NCBI GenBank assembly: GCA_903813345.2
Contig: CAIIXF020000003.1
Span: 23,017,248-23,081,247 of the forward strand
Direction: 5' to 3'
DNA from: Owenia fusiformis
Lineage: Eukaryota > Annelida > Polychaeta > Sabellida > Oweniidae
Length of the DNA: 64,000 bases
Shown here: piece by piece, positions 35,361 through 48,800 of the stretch
Layout of the letters: each line of letters begins with the position of its first letter
How positions within the stretch are numbered: position 1 is the stretch's first letter
Notes under the pieces: model-generated
Databases searched by the model: none
What the model was told of the DNA's origin: nothing
The model's input: only the letters and a program-made list of their open reading frames with translations
Position numbers and translations under genes: made by a program

Positions 35361-38300
35361 CATTTAAATACATGCACATGCACAAGTGTGGTGGTTGCTA
35401 AAGAAACATACAGACAAGATGGATGATTTCCATGGTTACAAGACATTTCAGAATTTCCTAGATAATGAGCAATACAGTCGTAATCGCATTCTGCAGTATG
35501 AGAGGGTATTTGGAAAAGATTTTATTAGTCCTGGTGGACTTGAAACTACCAAGGTAATAGAATCTCATCTCCTAATTTTGCATTGCTGACTTGTAACACA
35601 GTCACACTACCCTACCTCGATCGCGCATGCGGGAATTTTTTCGACTTTCAACCATGTCGCTTTTGAGTATATCGACTGCTAAGTCAAAAGGTTAATACGT
35701 TTGGTGCTCGGAGTGAGTCAATATTGCTATTCTCTGAACTTCGGTGGTGCAATAGTGAAGTCCATGTTCCAAGTTATATGATAGTTGAAGAAAGAATGTA
35801 AATAATATCGTTTTAAATTTTAAAATATTTGATATGTCATAGTTCACGGTACACAGTTGCAAAAGTTGATCAATACAGGGTACAAGGAATGTAAATTGTT
35901 CAATAGTACAGGCAGCGAGAAAGTAAGCTGATTATACAGACATACTATGTCCCGATCTCATGTACATTTACGTTGCAAACAGTGAAAATAATGCTAAAAA
36001 GGCCGCCTGCTGATGCTTTGAGGTGTCCTCAATTGTTATTTAATCCAAATAAAGTAAACATTATTTTGTAGATTTAGACACGGGCTTTCAGGTCGTATAT
36101 ATGCATTTTAGTCATTAAATTAACAAGAACGCTAGATTATATGTGTTACTATGGTATCAAATTGGAATGAAATAACGAAATTAAATATGAACACGTTAAT
36201 GATAAATGACTATCCGCTATCAGTATTAATGACTATCCGCTATTCAAAATAGTTAAAATTGCCTGAACTACATGTGAAGAATCTTTCTATATAACCCCTT
36301 GAATGGTCTTATTCACTACCGTCCTCAAAAATCGATCATTTAAAATATATTGTTCAAAATACTATCATGCCACGACTTGGGAGCATTTTATTCTTCACGA
36401 GTTGCTGTAGCGCTGATATTTAGCAGTTATGTCCCTATCATTGAATATATGCCTAATAGTATGGGAGCAAAGGTAATTCCGTGTCCTTTTTAGAGGCGAG
36501 CTAAGCGACATATATTTTTATGAACTATATGTGATACTTACCAAGAAAAATGATGTTGGCAATTCTGAATCCGCGACGGCGTTGCTATGGTAACCAAGTA
36601 AACAAGTCACCAATATAGCCCGAGCTTGCGAGGGTTATATTACGACAGACCGAAGGCATATATTCAATGATACGGACATAACTGTTGTATTACATTATAC
36701 TTTTATATCATGGCTACGTTATATCAATGACGCCACGTGTCTGTGTGCGAGTGAAATTAGGAAGAAATGAAACATGACGTCCCGATGACGTCATGAGATT
36801 GTCATGGTAAAAGGTTTGGCGGCTATACAGGAATATATAGCCGACTTTCAGCTCCATTGACTTCAATACAAATGCTTCGCTGGGTATGTAATACGACGTC
36901 GTATTACTAATACCGGATCGATGTAGTCATATATGAATTGTTGAATGTCAGATCTTTTTGGATGGTATCTGCTTCATTGATTTTGCATTTCATCATGAAA
37001 CGCTCACAAGACACCTCGAAACAAACATTATCCTCTTTGTGGCAAGAGGAAAAATGTTTCACAATATGTTATGCCTTATATATAATTACGGCAAAGTAAA
37101 GATACATTTCTGAGACGACTTTTTTCGGCATCTTTAGATTTTAGAAAAACAATTAATTCACAAAAATACAGTTGAATAACATACTAGAAAACGCATCCAC
37201 ATATAACACGATGACATGCAGTTTAAATAACAGTTAACTGTTTTTTTGTTACATATCAATGTAGCATTTTCGAGGGGAAAGTTACATGCTCCCTGTACGT
37301 TGATAGATTTACTGAAATGTATCGTGTATTGCATTCGAGTTTTGCTTTATTGCGCCAACTATTATCTATCTTTGCCTACAGTGGCTTTTTGCCAACAATA
37401 TTCTACAAACTGCTTGATGAATCAATTCTATGTCTGGTAGAACATTAGAACATAATAAATGTAAAATATATTTTACGTTCAGAAATATTAACCCCACGTC
37501 CTCCATTTGCAACTTAGCTGTACCCTGGGGTCCGTTTTTGAAACCATCGTAACTTACGATTTGGTCGCAAGTCATTGTTCATCAAAACAGAGACAAATGG
37601 TTTTCTCGGAATCGTAAGTTACGATCGTACGAAAAACGAGCCCCTGTTTCCCTTTTAAACGTGGTCACGTGGTAGGGTAGTGTGACAGTGTTGTAAAAAG
37701 GTTTCAAGGGAATTTTGCTCAAGGTCAACTTAAAATCTACAACGTTAAGATATTGCAATAGTAATACTAAATACAAAATATAGTAATTGCAATTTGCAGT
37801 AGTGATTCTAAATATAAATATTTGTTCATGTTTGTTCCAAATTGTAATTAATATTTGCAAGCATAAATTCAATAAGTTTTTGAATCATAGGATAATTTTG
37901 TAGTTATTAATTTCCTTTTTTTATTATGTAAACATAATGAAAAAAACCATATCTGTATTCAGGAGTTTGTTGGAATGTTAGACCTGCAGGAGGAAGAGCA
38001 AGTCCTAGATGTGGGCTCTGGTATAGGTGGCAGCGCATTCTACATGGCAGAGGTAACAAAACTAAGTTTGTGACTAAACCTGTATTTAGATTAATCATTT
38101 TCAATCTGTGAAATACTTAGTACAATACAGGGTGTCCCGAAAGTATGGGGCCCCCCCTAGGCAGACATATACCAGTGTCGTCATAGTATGTGTCATATAT
38201 CATTTTAAAGCTTCTCCAAAGTTACATTGATTTGCCAAGTATCATGGTTCAACTCTCAAATGTGAAAAAATTACAGGCATTTCAAAATTTAGTGTTTGGT

Positions 38301-40394
38301 CAAAATTAAGTTCAATTTTACAACAAATCACTAGTCAATATGTCCTCCCGGGCCATCTTAACAGCAGAAATTCTTTTCGGGTTGGATGGATATTGAGTTG
38401 GAAAAAGAGAACGGTGAGGGTAGAAACTCTAAGGAAACTCTTCTAAAGTCCCTTAACAGGTGTTAAGAGGGTTATAAGATTCCACACCCCTATTCGAAGG
38501 GCTTTTAAGGTCATATCTGAAAATAATTGCTGCTGTTAACATGGCCAAGGGGGGACACATTGACTAGTAATGTGGTGTAAAATTGAACTTTATTTTGACA
38601 AAACACTAACTTTTAAAATGACTCTAACTTTTTCCCATTTGGGAGTTAAACCATGATACTTGGCAAATCAATGTAACTTTGGATAAGCTTTAAAATGATA
38701 TATGACACATACTATGACGACACTGGAATATGTCTGCCTAGGGGGGGCCCCATACTTTCAGGACACCCTGTATGTAGTGTGTCTTTAGAAAGAAAGATTG
38801 TTTAAACGAGGGACTTTGGGAGAGTCAATTCCATGTTTACCTTCCCCTTATTGTTAACATTCATGGTTCTTTCAGAAATTCAAAGCTAATGTCCTCGGCA
38901 TTGACCTTTCGTCCAATATGATCAATATCGCTTATGAACGTGCCAACGAAAGAGAAGATCGTCGAGTCCAGTTTGAGCTTTGTGATGCTACCCAGAGAGA
39001 GTTTCCAGAAGGGACTTTTGATGTTGTGTACAGTAGAGATACCATATTACACATTGAAGACAAATTGGGACTTTTCAAAAAGTTTCTTGTGAGTGAAACA
39101 AGATTATTTACCATTTTATGTGACATCCACCCACCCACCCATCCATTTATTTTCATGATTTATAAACAATCTTTATTTGCATTTTGGGCTTCTATCCAGA
39201 GTCGATTAAATTAATATGATGTATAAAATGTAATTGTAGAAATGGCTGAAGCCAGGTGGAAGATTACTCATAACAGACTATTGCTGTACAGAAGACAAAT
39301 GGTCAGACATTTACACAGAGTATGTTAAACAACGAGGGTACCATCTGATGTCTCCTAAACAATATGGAAAGGTGGGCAGTGCAGTGGACACCCTATAGTT
39401 GAATACAATTGATCCTAACTGTTTAACTAGTACTATTGCTTTTTGTTAGACTTTGATATATGAAGATCAGAAACTGGTTCAGATATAGTTAAAAAGTTAG
39501 AATCTGCTTTATGCGATTAAGATATTATAAATTGCTGAATCATGTTTACATTATGAACACCGTGACTGTCATTGAGATGACCTCTTAGAAAGAATATCAC
39601 TTGGCATATATTTCATATGTATGGTAAAATTAATAAGATGAGCATACTTGTGCTCATCATTAAAATAATGCCTTATTTCACATACTATTTTATTGTACTC
39701 TATAGGTAGTATCAGAAGCAGGGTTCATTGATGTCAGCGCTGAGGACAGGACTTGGCAGTTTATTGAGATCCTCAATAGAGAGATTGCCAAAACAGAGGC
39801 TAACAGGGATACATTTATAAAGGTTAACAACTTTGAAACCACTCTCCTTATACTTCTAGTCGTTTTGGACTACTCATTTAAACTTGGGTACTGAAACTGA
39901 AACTCTTGGAAGTTTGTTGTTTATTTTTCAGTAAATTCACAATTTAATATAAATACGATGAGATAAGTAGAAAAAAACAATGCCCCAAAACATCAGACAA
40001 ATACAGTAAAACCTGTCTTAGTGAACACCTCTTGTGAACATTTGAGTCGAGTGGACACCTGTTTTCAGCACACCGAGTACTATTTCACTGAGTTCTGTAT
40101 AGAATTGCCTCTCTGTAGTGAACACCTACCTATAGTGAACACATTTTTGTGGCTCTAAAGGTGTTAACTGTACACAGGTTTTAATGTAAATAATCACTGA
40201 TATAAATAAAAACCCTCTTCAATTTAGAGGAAAAAGTACGGACTGAACAAAAGTATTATAATGTCATAGGTGTTTTCCAGGATTTTGGTGAGGCGGACTA
40301 CCAGTATATTCTAGATGGTTGGCATGACAAACTAAAGAGATGCACCATGGGTGACCAGAAATGGGGACTTGTAGTGGCCAGGAAACCATTGTAG
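35361..40394 (+). CDS. PMT copy 3, C-terminal methyltransferase half only
   Basis: Six exons match exons 6-11 of PMT copy 2: 35361-35553, 37963-38052, 38876-39088, 39240-39371, 39706-39822, 40281-40394. Exons 7-11 have exactly the same lengths as in copy 2 and stay open to the stop. SAM motif [10 protein letters not shown] is intact. Exon 6 has a net +1 nt near its start, so its normal acceptor would be out of frame. An in-frame ATG at 35419 (MDDFHGYK) would give a 266-residue single-domain protein. Exons 1-5 are absent upstream. Exon 8 and the later exons and introns are nearly identical to copy 2, whereas exons 6-7 are clearly more diverged, suggesting a recent exchange over the 3' half. 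It may be a degenerate partial duplicate, an alternative 3' end for copy 2, or a stand-alone enzyme like nematode PMT-2. I cannot decide from sequence alone. Confidence 0.6.
36424..36684. mobile_element. Hairpin-rich small inverted-repeat element
   Basis: CAGTTATGTCC plus TATCATTGAATATATGCCT at the left pairs with the mirror sequence at the right, giving inverted ends of about 31 bp. An inner hairpin holds the GC-rich apex CCCGAGCTTGCGAGGG within AATATAG...TTATATT. It lies in intron 6 of PMT copy 3. No clear target-site duplication was seen. Confidence 0.65.
37524..37645. mobile_element. Short palindromic MITE
   Basis: The left half, with CCATCGTAACTTACGAT, pairs with the right half, ATCGTAAGTTACGAT, and the outer CTGGGGTCCGTTTTTGAAAC pairs with the outer GAAAAACGAGCCCCTG. 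The whole 120 bp can fold. It lies in intron 6 of PMT copy 3. Confidence 0.6.
38128..38770. mobile_element. Mariner-type foldback MITE in PMT copy 3 intron 7
   Basis: CAGGGTGTCCCGAAAGTATG at the left and its mirror CATACTTTCAGGACACCCTG at the right are flanked by TA. The inverted arms extend about 250 bp. No transposase residue is recognisable between them. Confidence 0.82.
40004..40186. mobile_element. MITE with CAGTAAAACCTG ends in PMT copy 3 intron 10
   Basis: CAGTAAAACCTG and the mirrored CAGGTTTTAATG flank about 180 bp containing repeated GTGAACACCT words, with TA on both sides. The same intron in PMT copy 2 reads CAAATAGATAATCATTGATA uninterrupted, so an empty site is visible. The ends resemble those of pogo/Tigger-type mariner relatives (inference). 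Confidence 0.78.
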
Positions 40395-42821
40395 ACTAAA
40401 TGGTTTAAAAATAGGACTTTTGACAGAGAAAACCCTTTAAAAGAGAAATGAATCATGACAAATAGGCTTCAGGCTTATTATACAAAGATAACTTTTGGAA
40501 AAAACATCTGTAGACTTGTGATAGAAATACCTATCTTTGGTCAAGAAGCATTTGCTTTGAAAATAAGTATATTTTGTTTATGAGGACTACAATCTATTAC
40601 ACCCACTAGGAACATCTGAGACTTCAGGGTAGACTGTGCAATACACACCCTTGACTGTTTAAATTTTAAGTATATCTAATCAATAATAAAAAAAACTGAG
40701 TCAATTTTTTTTAAAATTTTACTCACCCGGTGTATTTTATTACATGTGACAAAATTATCAAAATATATATGTACAACATCAAAAATGTTATAAATCAACA
40801 GCATCATTATTGTAGTATAAACACTTGAATAATAAAAAGCATGATTTGGTTCTTATATTGTTCCATGTCATTTATAAATGACCACAAGCAGCCAATACAG
40901 TTGTGTCCTGAATTTCATCAACATATGTGTATACAGCAAAAATTACAGTAACATTCTGAAAATGTTCCTTGAAATAAAAGTCCTCTATACATCCCGTAAA
41001 GCTAACTAGAATCTGAGGAAGTTCAGCCTCATTAATTTTAGACAGAGAAGAAATCTGAAAACTTTATGTCTTTCTCAGGTTGTATCTCGGACTAATAATG
41101 CATTTTCTTATTCCTCAAAACAGGCTTTTTCCTCAACAGATTTGATCATTCATATAACATAATATAACCTATACTAAACATCTTCAATCAAGAAACAAGT
41201 CTAGTCTTACCCCAATACTGGGTATTCCTTTTCACATTCATCTGTGAGTTGGGAAAGTGAACTACATGGGGGTACACGGTCTTTATACAAGACTAAAACA
41301 AGTCATTTTGTAAAAACAATTATAATGAATGAAATCAACCATCTTATACATTTGCTGTAGTAGAGCTCCATAGCATAATGCAAGTTACTGCAAAATAAAA
41401 TAATAAAAATCTAAATGATTATTCCATATCATAATAATAATTGTAATACATGTACACTAATATCTTTGTAGTAAAAATACTGATTTAAATAGATTCCAAT
41501 CCCTAAACAATTTTAAGGTACCCCATTAAAATGAAGACCACATGTAAACAATTGTAAGAATTAGCTTGTATTCATAACACCATTAGTTAGTTCTATGTTA
41601 TTTGTACAGGGTGGGCTAAAGGTCTTTCAAAGCATTGTAAAGTTTATATGACAAAATGTGTAAACAAACAGGCCCAGAAAAATGTCTACAACAAAAATGC
41701 AAATATATATGTTTCTCTGCTGTACCCATACAGGTTATATATACTGTACATATTATTGTACATATAAAATACAAAATAGTTTACTTAATATATAGTAAAT
41801 CACAATTACAGAGTGTCCCAAATAAATTGGTGGAAACACATATTTTATTTATTATTATTATGGGACTACCTGTCACAACAGCACCCTTCCTGATAATCTA
41901 CACCTGAATTAAATGGCAACACATTTTCCTGATTTGACAGAGGCGATAAACAATTCAGAATACAAAAAGCTCACAATTATTTTCCTGAATTATATGGCAT
42001 TAAATATTTCCTGATCTAATTCCTCTTGTAATCACCTACACTAATTCTGCACTAATCTACATGTAAATGTATATGTCTAATATCATGGTTTCAATGGGAA
42101 AACAATCGGTAACATATATGTATATATATATATTTTGTTGGTATGTCATCTATTTTATACCATTTGTTAGTTCTATAGCCTATAAATCTTACAACAAAGT
42201 GTTCTTATCCGTGAGATTATATACCATCATCACTAAAGCTATAAATCAAATGTATCACACCTATTTTCATAATGCTAAAGCCAACATGCTTCACCAATGT
42301 CACCCAGTCTCAGTTTTCTTCCATATGTAATACTCCGGTTACATAAAAAATTGTATGTATAATGTCACGACCATTTCTCCTTTTTGATGGTGCCATATTC
42401 TGCTCATCGGTAGGTTGTTTGTTCTCATACATTGACTTTCATAATGGTAAAGTTTTTAAATGCAAGAGGGGATAAAAGTTCAACAAACAATGAGTGACAT
42501 AAAAAATAGACAACTATTATGATGAACGTCATCAGCAATTTTGAACATCATGAGTACCTTTATTTATCTTTTATACCATGTTCATTTGGCAGTTGGGAAC
42601 TGTTCTTCGATTCTCAATTTCATCTGATTCTTTATGAGAGGTGTTTAATCCATTGATGAAAATTCATAATGTCATAGTAAGAGAGCAACAAACAAAGCAA
42701 ATCCAAATCCATATGATGTGTACCAGTGTGCCAGCTTATTGTCACTTAAATGGTAACATTTTCTCAATTTTTATTGGTTCATAAATCCAATAATTTCAGT
42801 ATCTCAAAATTTATTGGTTCA
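40395..42821. other. Convergent 3' region between PMT copy 3 and RREB1
   Basis: The two genes end towards each other across 2.4 kb of very AT-rich DNA that should hold both 3' UTRs. Fragments of mariner-type ends (ACAGGGTGGGCTAAAGG near 41608; CAGAGTGTCCCAAATAAATT near 41811) appear without a matching partner. No further gene is recognised. Confidence 0.5.
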
Positions 42822-45800
42822 TTAATCCACTCCTAATAGTTTAGCAGCTGAATCTGCACCAGAGTTCAACATTTGATCAATGGCACCACCTTCTACTCCT
42901 AATAGATTTTGTAGCATGTCAGAGCCGTTACTTGCCACGGAGCTACATGTGTCCAGATCTTCTGCAAACATTGGTGAATCACGATCAAATAGTCCCTTGT
43001 TTGACTGAAATAATAAAAACCAAAATAAATATACTGATAATGCAGAATACATCAAAATACATCAGATCAGTCTCATGTAAAGTTACAAGAAATGTCTTGA
43101 ATTGTGGCTTGTTTTCATTCGTTTAAAATGCCTTCATGTTGTGGTGGTATTATTCACTGTGCTGTATTGTATATAAAGTGGACATAGTATACTAAAACAA
43201 ATATGAATTTGATCCATGTTAATCTAGATTTTTTTTAAAAATACATTAATTTATCACCCCTGCCATTTAAATCAACTTCCGGGTTTTAAAATATCAACTC
43301 ACTCCAAGCACCGGGTCTCTAACACTCCAAGTGGGGGTGCTGCGTGCACTGTTTGATTCTCCTTTCAGGTTACCTAGGCGATTAGGAATAACAAAGCCAA
43401 CAGCTGGAGAACTTGACTGACTACGATACTGGAGCATCATTCCAGGGGAATCCCGGCCTAATTCATTTCCAAACATGGAGTCTGGTGTCTTGGTTGAAAG
43501 TGAAGTTCTCTCTGGAAGCATACAGGTTCGAAATGTAGAATTTGAGAGTTAAAATATGGAATCAGTGACCAAAAGGTAACTAAAACACGTAATCAAGATT
43601 CTAAATTGTATAGAAATGCATGAACAATGAGCATTTCATTCAAATTATTATGTGTAAATAGCAGATGGACATCTTGTAATATACACTGCCTCAAATGTTT
43701 ATGGGTAAAAGTAATAATAAAACATACAATCTTCCATAGAGATTAATCATGACTCACAAGTAACATTTTTTTAGATATCTATACAATGAATCTCCATTGT
43801 CCCATACAGTATTACATGTTCTTGCCTGTTTTAATATTTAAGACATGATTGGCAAGTTTCATACATCATTTACAAACTTAAAGGCAGGTTCCTCAGGTTT
43901 GTGGGATTGGAGGGTTAAATATTTAATTCATTGGAAACACTCCCCATCCCTGCATGGATTTTATCATATAATATATGGTATATGACATAACTGGGTCATC
44001 GAACTCCCAAATATATAATTTTTCATAATAGTTACCTATATCCTGTTTGTTCTCTGTATCTTCGTCATCGCTCCCACTAACATTTTCGCCAGCATCTGTG
44101 TGCTTGCGTCTATGTCTCTGCATGCTGTGCTTCAATGTGAACCTCTTTTGACATAGATCACACTCAAATGGTCTTTCACCTGAAAGTAAAGGTATACTTT
44201 TGTTTACAACTAAAAGTACATATGTAATCATATTTTCTTACTAAAGAACGAAAGAGAATGGTATTCAGAATCATAATGCGTGGCACGATTCTACACATTC
44301 TGCAAGAACTATCGGGCAATCAAAAAGGACAATTACAAGTAATTTTATGAGACTAAGTAAGGTAACGGTAATATTATAAGAATAAGTAATAATAAATGAG
44401 AAGTTACATCTGACTTATTGTATAGTACGTGAACTAAACTTTTCCTGAGTTACTACCAAGTTGAATCTTACATACCTGTGTGAGATCTCATGTGACGCCT
44501 CAAATCCTGCAGCGACCAAAACCTCTTAGGGCAGAGAGAGCAGTAAACTTTACGCTGGTTATAATCTGGTGGATTTGTTGCCTCCCATCTGTCGTCTACA
44601 TCCTGTGCTGGCTTCTCGGAATTGCCATCTTTAGAGTTGAATGTACTTTCTACCATCTGATCCATGGCTTTTATATGATCATCCATATTGTCAATTTTTC
44701 CTTTGTCCTTTAGGTTCTTCCAGTGAACTGAATGGTCGGATATTTTATGCTCGAGGCAACCTTTGCGAGTTTCAAATGATGCGTCGCAGAGGTAGCATTT
44801 AAACGGCAGATCAATGTTATGATCTCGAAGATGTTTCAGAAGGTCTTTGCGCTGGGAGAAGTTCTGATTGCATTTCCAGCACTCTGTGATCAAATCGACA
44901 TTATAGTTGTCTCGTTCAGGATTCAGATGAAGTGAAGATGGTGTGTTTGTCTCCTTTACCATTGTTTCATTGTTATTTGTCTCAACACCATCACTTGAGA
45001 TCTTATCCCTCTTTATGGACTCCGTGTCAGCCGTTTTGCTTCCATCATTTGGATCTCCATTCAAAATGGGAGCATCTAGTATTTCTGTTTCACTTGTCGT
45101 CTGCTGAAAGGAGCTACCATCCAGGGGTTCAGTGGTGTCTGAGGCCTGGTCAAGGTCATCTTCGAGTTCCTATATACAAAACTTAATATTAAGTAACAAT
45201 GTCAACTTTTTGAAAGCTGTAAATGAAAAATTGTAGGTTTCTTTCTTTTCAATTTAAAGAATCGTGTTAAATTGTTTACTTAGAAAAACTGTGATAAGTA
45301 CTTACATGTTCTCTAGAACATTTTATTGGCAAAAATAACTAATTGCTTCTTTTTAAATGAACTGAAAAGTAAAAGTTGTACGAACCTCTTCATCTATAGC
45401 AAGTTCTGGATTGTTCTCCATTATTTGTGCATCAAGCAAAGCAAAAGCTTTTGAAGACTCTGGATCCAGATGATTTCTGGGAGCAGTGATGCCCAGCTGC
45501 GCATCTAGGTTCTCTGGAGGAGGATCTATCCCAGGGTGCTTCTCTCTATAGTGGCGCATCAGGTTACCTGCATTTGAAATATACTAATTTTTAACATTAT
45601 ACAAAAAACTGCACACAACTGATAATCAAATAACTGATATCTATGTGTTATATGATGGAACTTTCCACTGTCTGGGTGGAAATTCTCATGGACTTGAATG
45701 GAAATTTCCACTGACCTGGAGCAGTAAAACAGCAGTGTTCACAAAGGTGACATTTGAAAGGTCTGTCCATCATAGCTCTTGTCTCAGGGTCAAGGTTGTT

Positions 45801-48800
45801 CAGTCCATGTTTACGGATCAAGTGGCGCTCTCTGTTGGATTTTGTGGAAAATGTTACACCACATTCAGGACACTTGAATGGCTTTTGACCTGAAACAGGG
45901 ACATTCATAAGCATGCAGCCATACTAAATAATATGAACTGAGATATGAAATGAATAACATGAAATGATATGTTTATCAAGACATCCATGGAATTAATTTT
46001 ACATGGAGTTAAGAAACATATATCGAGGGTATGTTTTACATGAATCTAAGTCATGAAGCTTACTATGACTTATAAGTGAGTTTTTTATTTCTATTAACTC
46101 ACCAGTGTGTGTCAATATGTGTCGCCTCAATGAACTGATCCATGGGAAAGATCTAGGACAATATGGACACATCAGTTTTCGTGGTGAATCAGAGTATGAA
46201 TTACGTTTCTTCTTTGCGCCATCTTTATCCGGACTACCAGAGTCACTCTCCGGGGAATCTGGACCCTGGGATGGCTGACTTGTGTCTGGTTTGTGTTCAG
46301 ATGTGTCAGGGCTCTGAAAGAAGATATCAACGATATCAAACTGAAATTCTGGAGAACAATTTATTGATGAATAATATGGCTTACATAAAACCTGGTATAA
46401 GCTTCAAAGGCATAAATCATTGTATTCACACAATTAAATATTGATGTAAGATCGACTGATTTGTTATATTCAAAAGAGATGTCACACTAAAAGGTGATGT
46501 CACATTTACATGGAAATGGAGTTATGTTGCAAAAGCAGGTGATGGTACGATGATCACATAACAATATGTGCTATGTTTAACTTCTGTCACATGTTAAAGT
46601 GATGTTACTCAGAACCTGCCACAATTAAAATTATGACATATTGAAAAGATCATGATTTCACAATTAAGTTGATTTCACAGAATGATCATACTCAACGTCA
46701 AAGATGATGAAACACTTATAAAGAAATTATGTCACATTAGCAGGAGGGTGGTAAACTAACCAGTTCTGTATCCTCTTCACTAGGCTTTGTATCTGCAGAG
46801 CTAGGAGTTGAGCTTTTCGTTGAATTTTTTGCTGAGCTGGATTCACTTTCATTTTCAGTGAAAAAGTTGTGAAAATTATTTGTGCTTGCTGATTCCAGGA
46901 GTCTGGATACAGATGCCAATTCACCACTGGGATCTGAACCTGAAAATCAAGTATAAAGTTTACGTGGTACTTCAAATATTTATATCATGGAAGAATCACA
47001 ATTTCAATGTAGGCTACAGTGTATACTTAAACAAATTAAAATTTGTTTAGAACTATTCTAAGATAACCTATGTATATATCTAGTATCTATTTATCTACCA
47101 TATATAAACAATGTATAATAACAATATCTGTATATAAATACTTACCAGAAGCATCTCCAGTAGACTTTATTGTCAACTGATCCACTTGTGTCAATTTCTG
47201 TACATCCGAGGTCTTTCTCAGCCTTGTCTTAGGTGTGGGTGGTAAAGATATTGGTTTCACTATCATTGGAGGTTTTAAGTCATGTTTCACAGCTCTGCGT
47301 TGCAAATGAGCCTCAAGGGGTGAATGGGTGGATTTATTTTGGGGTGGTTCATGAGAAATAGATGGAGCTGTTTCATCAATATAAGGGTGACGTGTCTTTA
47401 GATGTCGTTCAAGGTTTGTTTTGATGGTAAATCCGGCTGGACAATGAGAGCATTGGAAAGGACGTTCATTAGTGTGTGACCTCAGATGGACGTTGAGCTG
47501 TAAAAGTATAATAAAAATAGACATGGGTGTGTTATCTATTCTAAATTTTGCAGAGTTTTCACTATGTAAACTGATGTTCAGGAAAGGCAATGCAAGAAAA
47601 ATCCAACATACAATAAGAACCTGCTATTCAAATAAAAAATAAACAAAACAGTTCTAGTATATTACAGAAGTCAGAATCGGTGTTGCCATTTATGAACCAA
47701 TCAGATTACATATCAGATGTTACGAGATGTCCTAAATTGTTTTACTGAAACTCAGAATATACAAGTGTATATCTTGCTCAATATTTAGAACTACTAATGT
47801 CTATTGAATGTGAAAATGGCACCATTTGGTGGGCACACAACTAATCATAATGTCACTCAATGATTGTTGAATTTCTGGCTATCTGATTGATGTAAATACA
47901 TGTATATGCTACATGTAACTCCTATATGTAATGCAGCATCCACATTGCATTCTGGCACCAGAATCACATCATATCATGTCTTGAGTGATCTTTTTCTGTT
48001 GAAAAACTACTTAAAACAAATATACTTATATGTTTTATGAAGCATATTCGACTCAAATCATTGAATAGCTTAGTGCTGTAGTAAAAATATTTCATTGAAT
48101 GACATTGATTTACATTATTGTTAGAAGGTTAAAGTAAAAGCTTTAGCAAAGAAAATCCATTCAAAAATTAATAACATCATCCTGTTTTTTAGATTTTGAT
48201 CAAGATTTCAAGATTCACCTCAAATGACCCAGTCAAAGATGAATAATCACAAGATACATCCATGAATGAATATAAATCAAATGGTAAAGGTAAAACTGAA
48301 ATAACAATATGATTAATCCACAACTAAATTATCAAAAATGAATAATCAAATGATCAACCTGCAGTTCCATAATATAATGATCCACATAAAAATAAATGAT
48401 CTATCCACAATAGAATAATCCAATAATCTTCCATTGAATAATCCTACAATCTAACCGTGAATAATCCAATAATCTTCCATTGAATAATCCTACAATCTAA
48501 CCGTGAATAATCCAATGATCTTCCATTGAATAATCCTACAATCTAACCGTGAATAATCCAATGATCTTCCAGTGAATAATCCTACAATCTAACCGTGAAT
48601 AATCCAATGATCTTCCAGTGAATAATCCTACAATCTAACCGTGAATAATCCAATGATCTTCCAGTATATAATCCTACAATCTAACCGTGAATAATCCAAT
48701 GATCTTCCAGTGAATAATCCTACAATCTAACTGTGAATAATCCAATGATCTTCCAGTGAATAATCCTACAATCTAACCGTGAATAATCCAATGATCTTCA

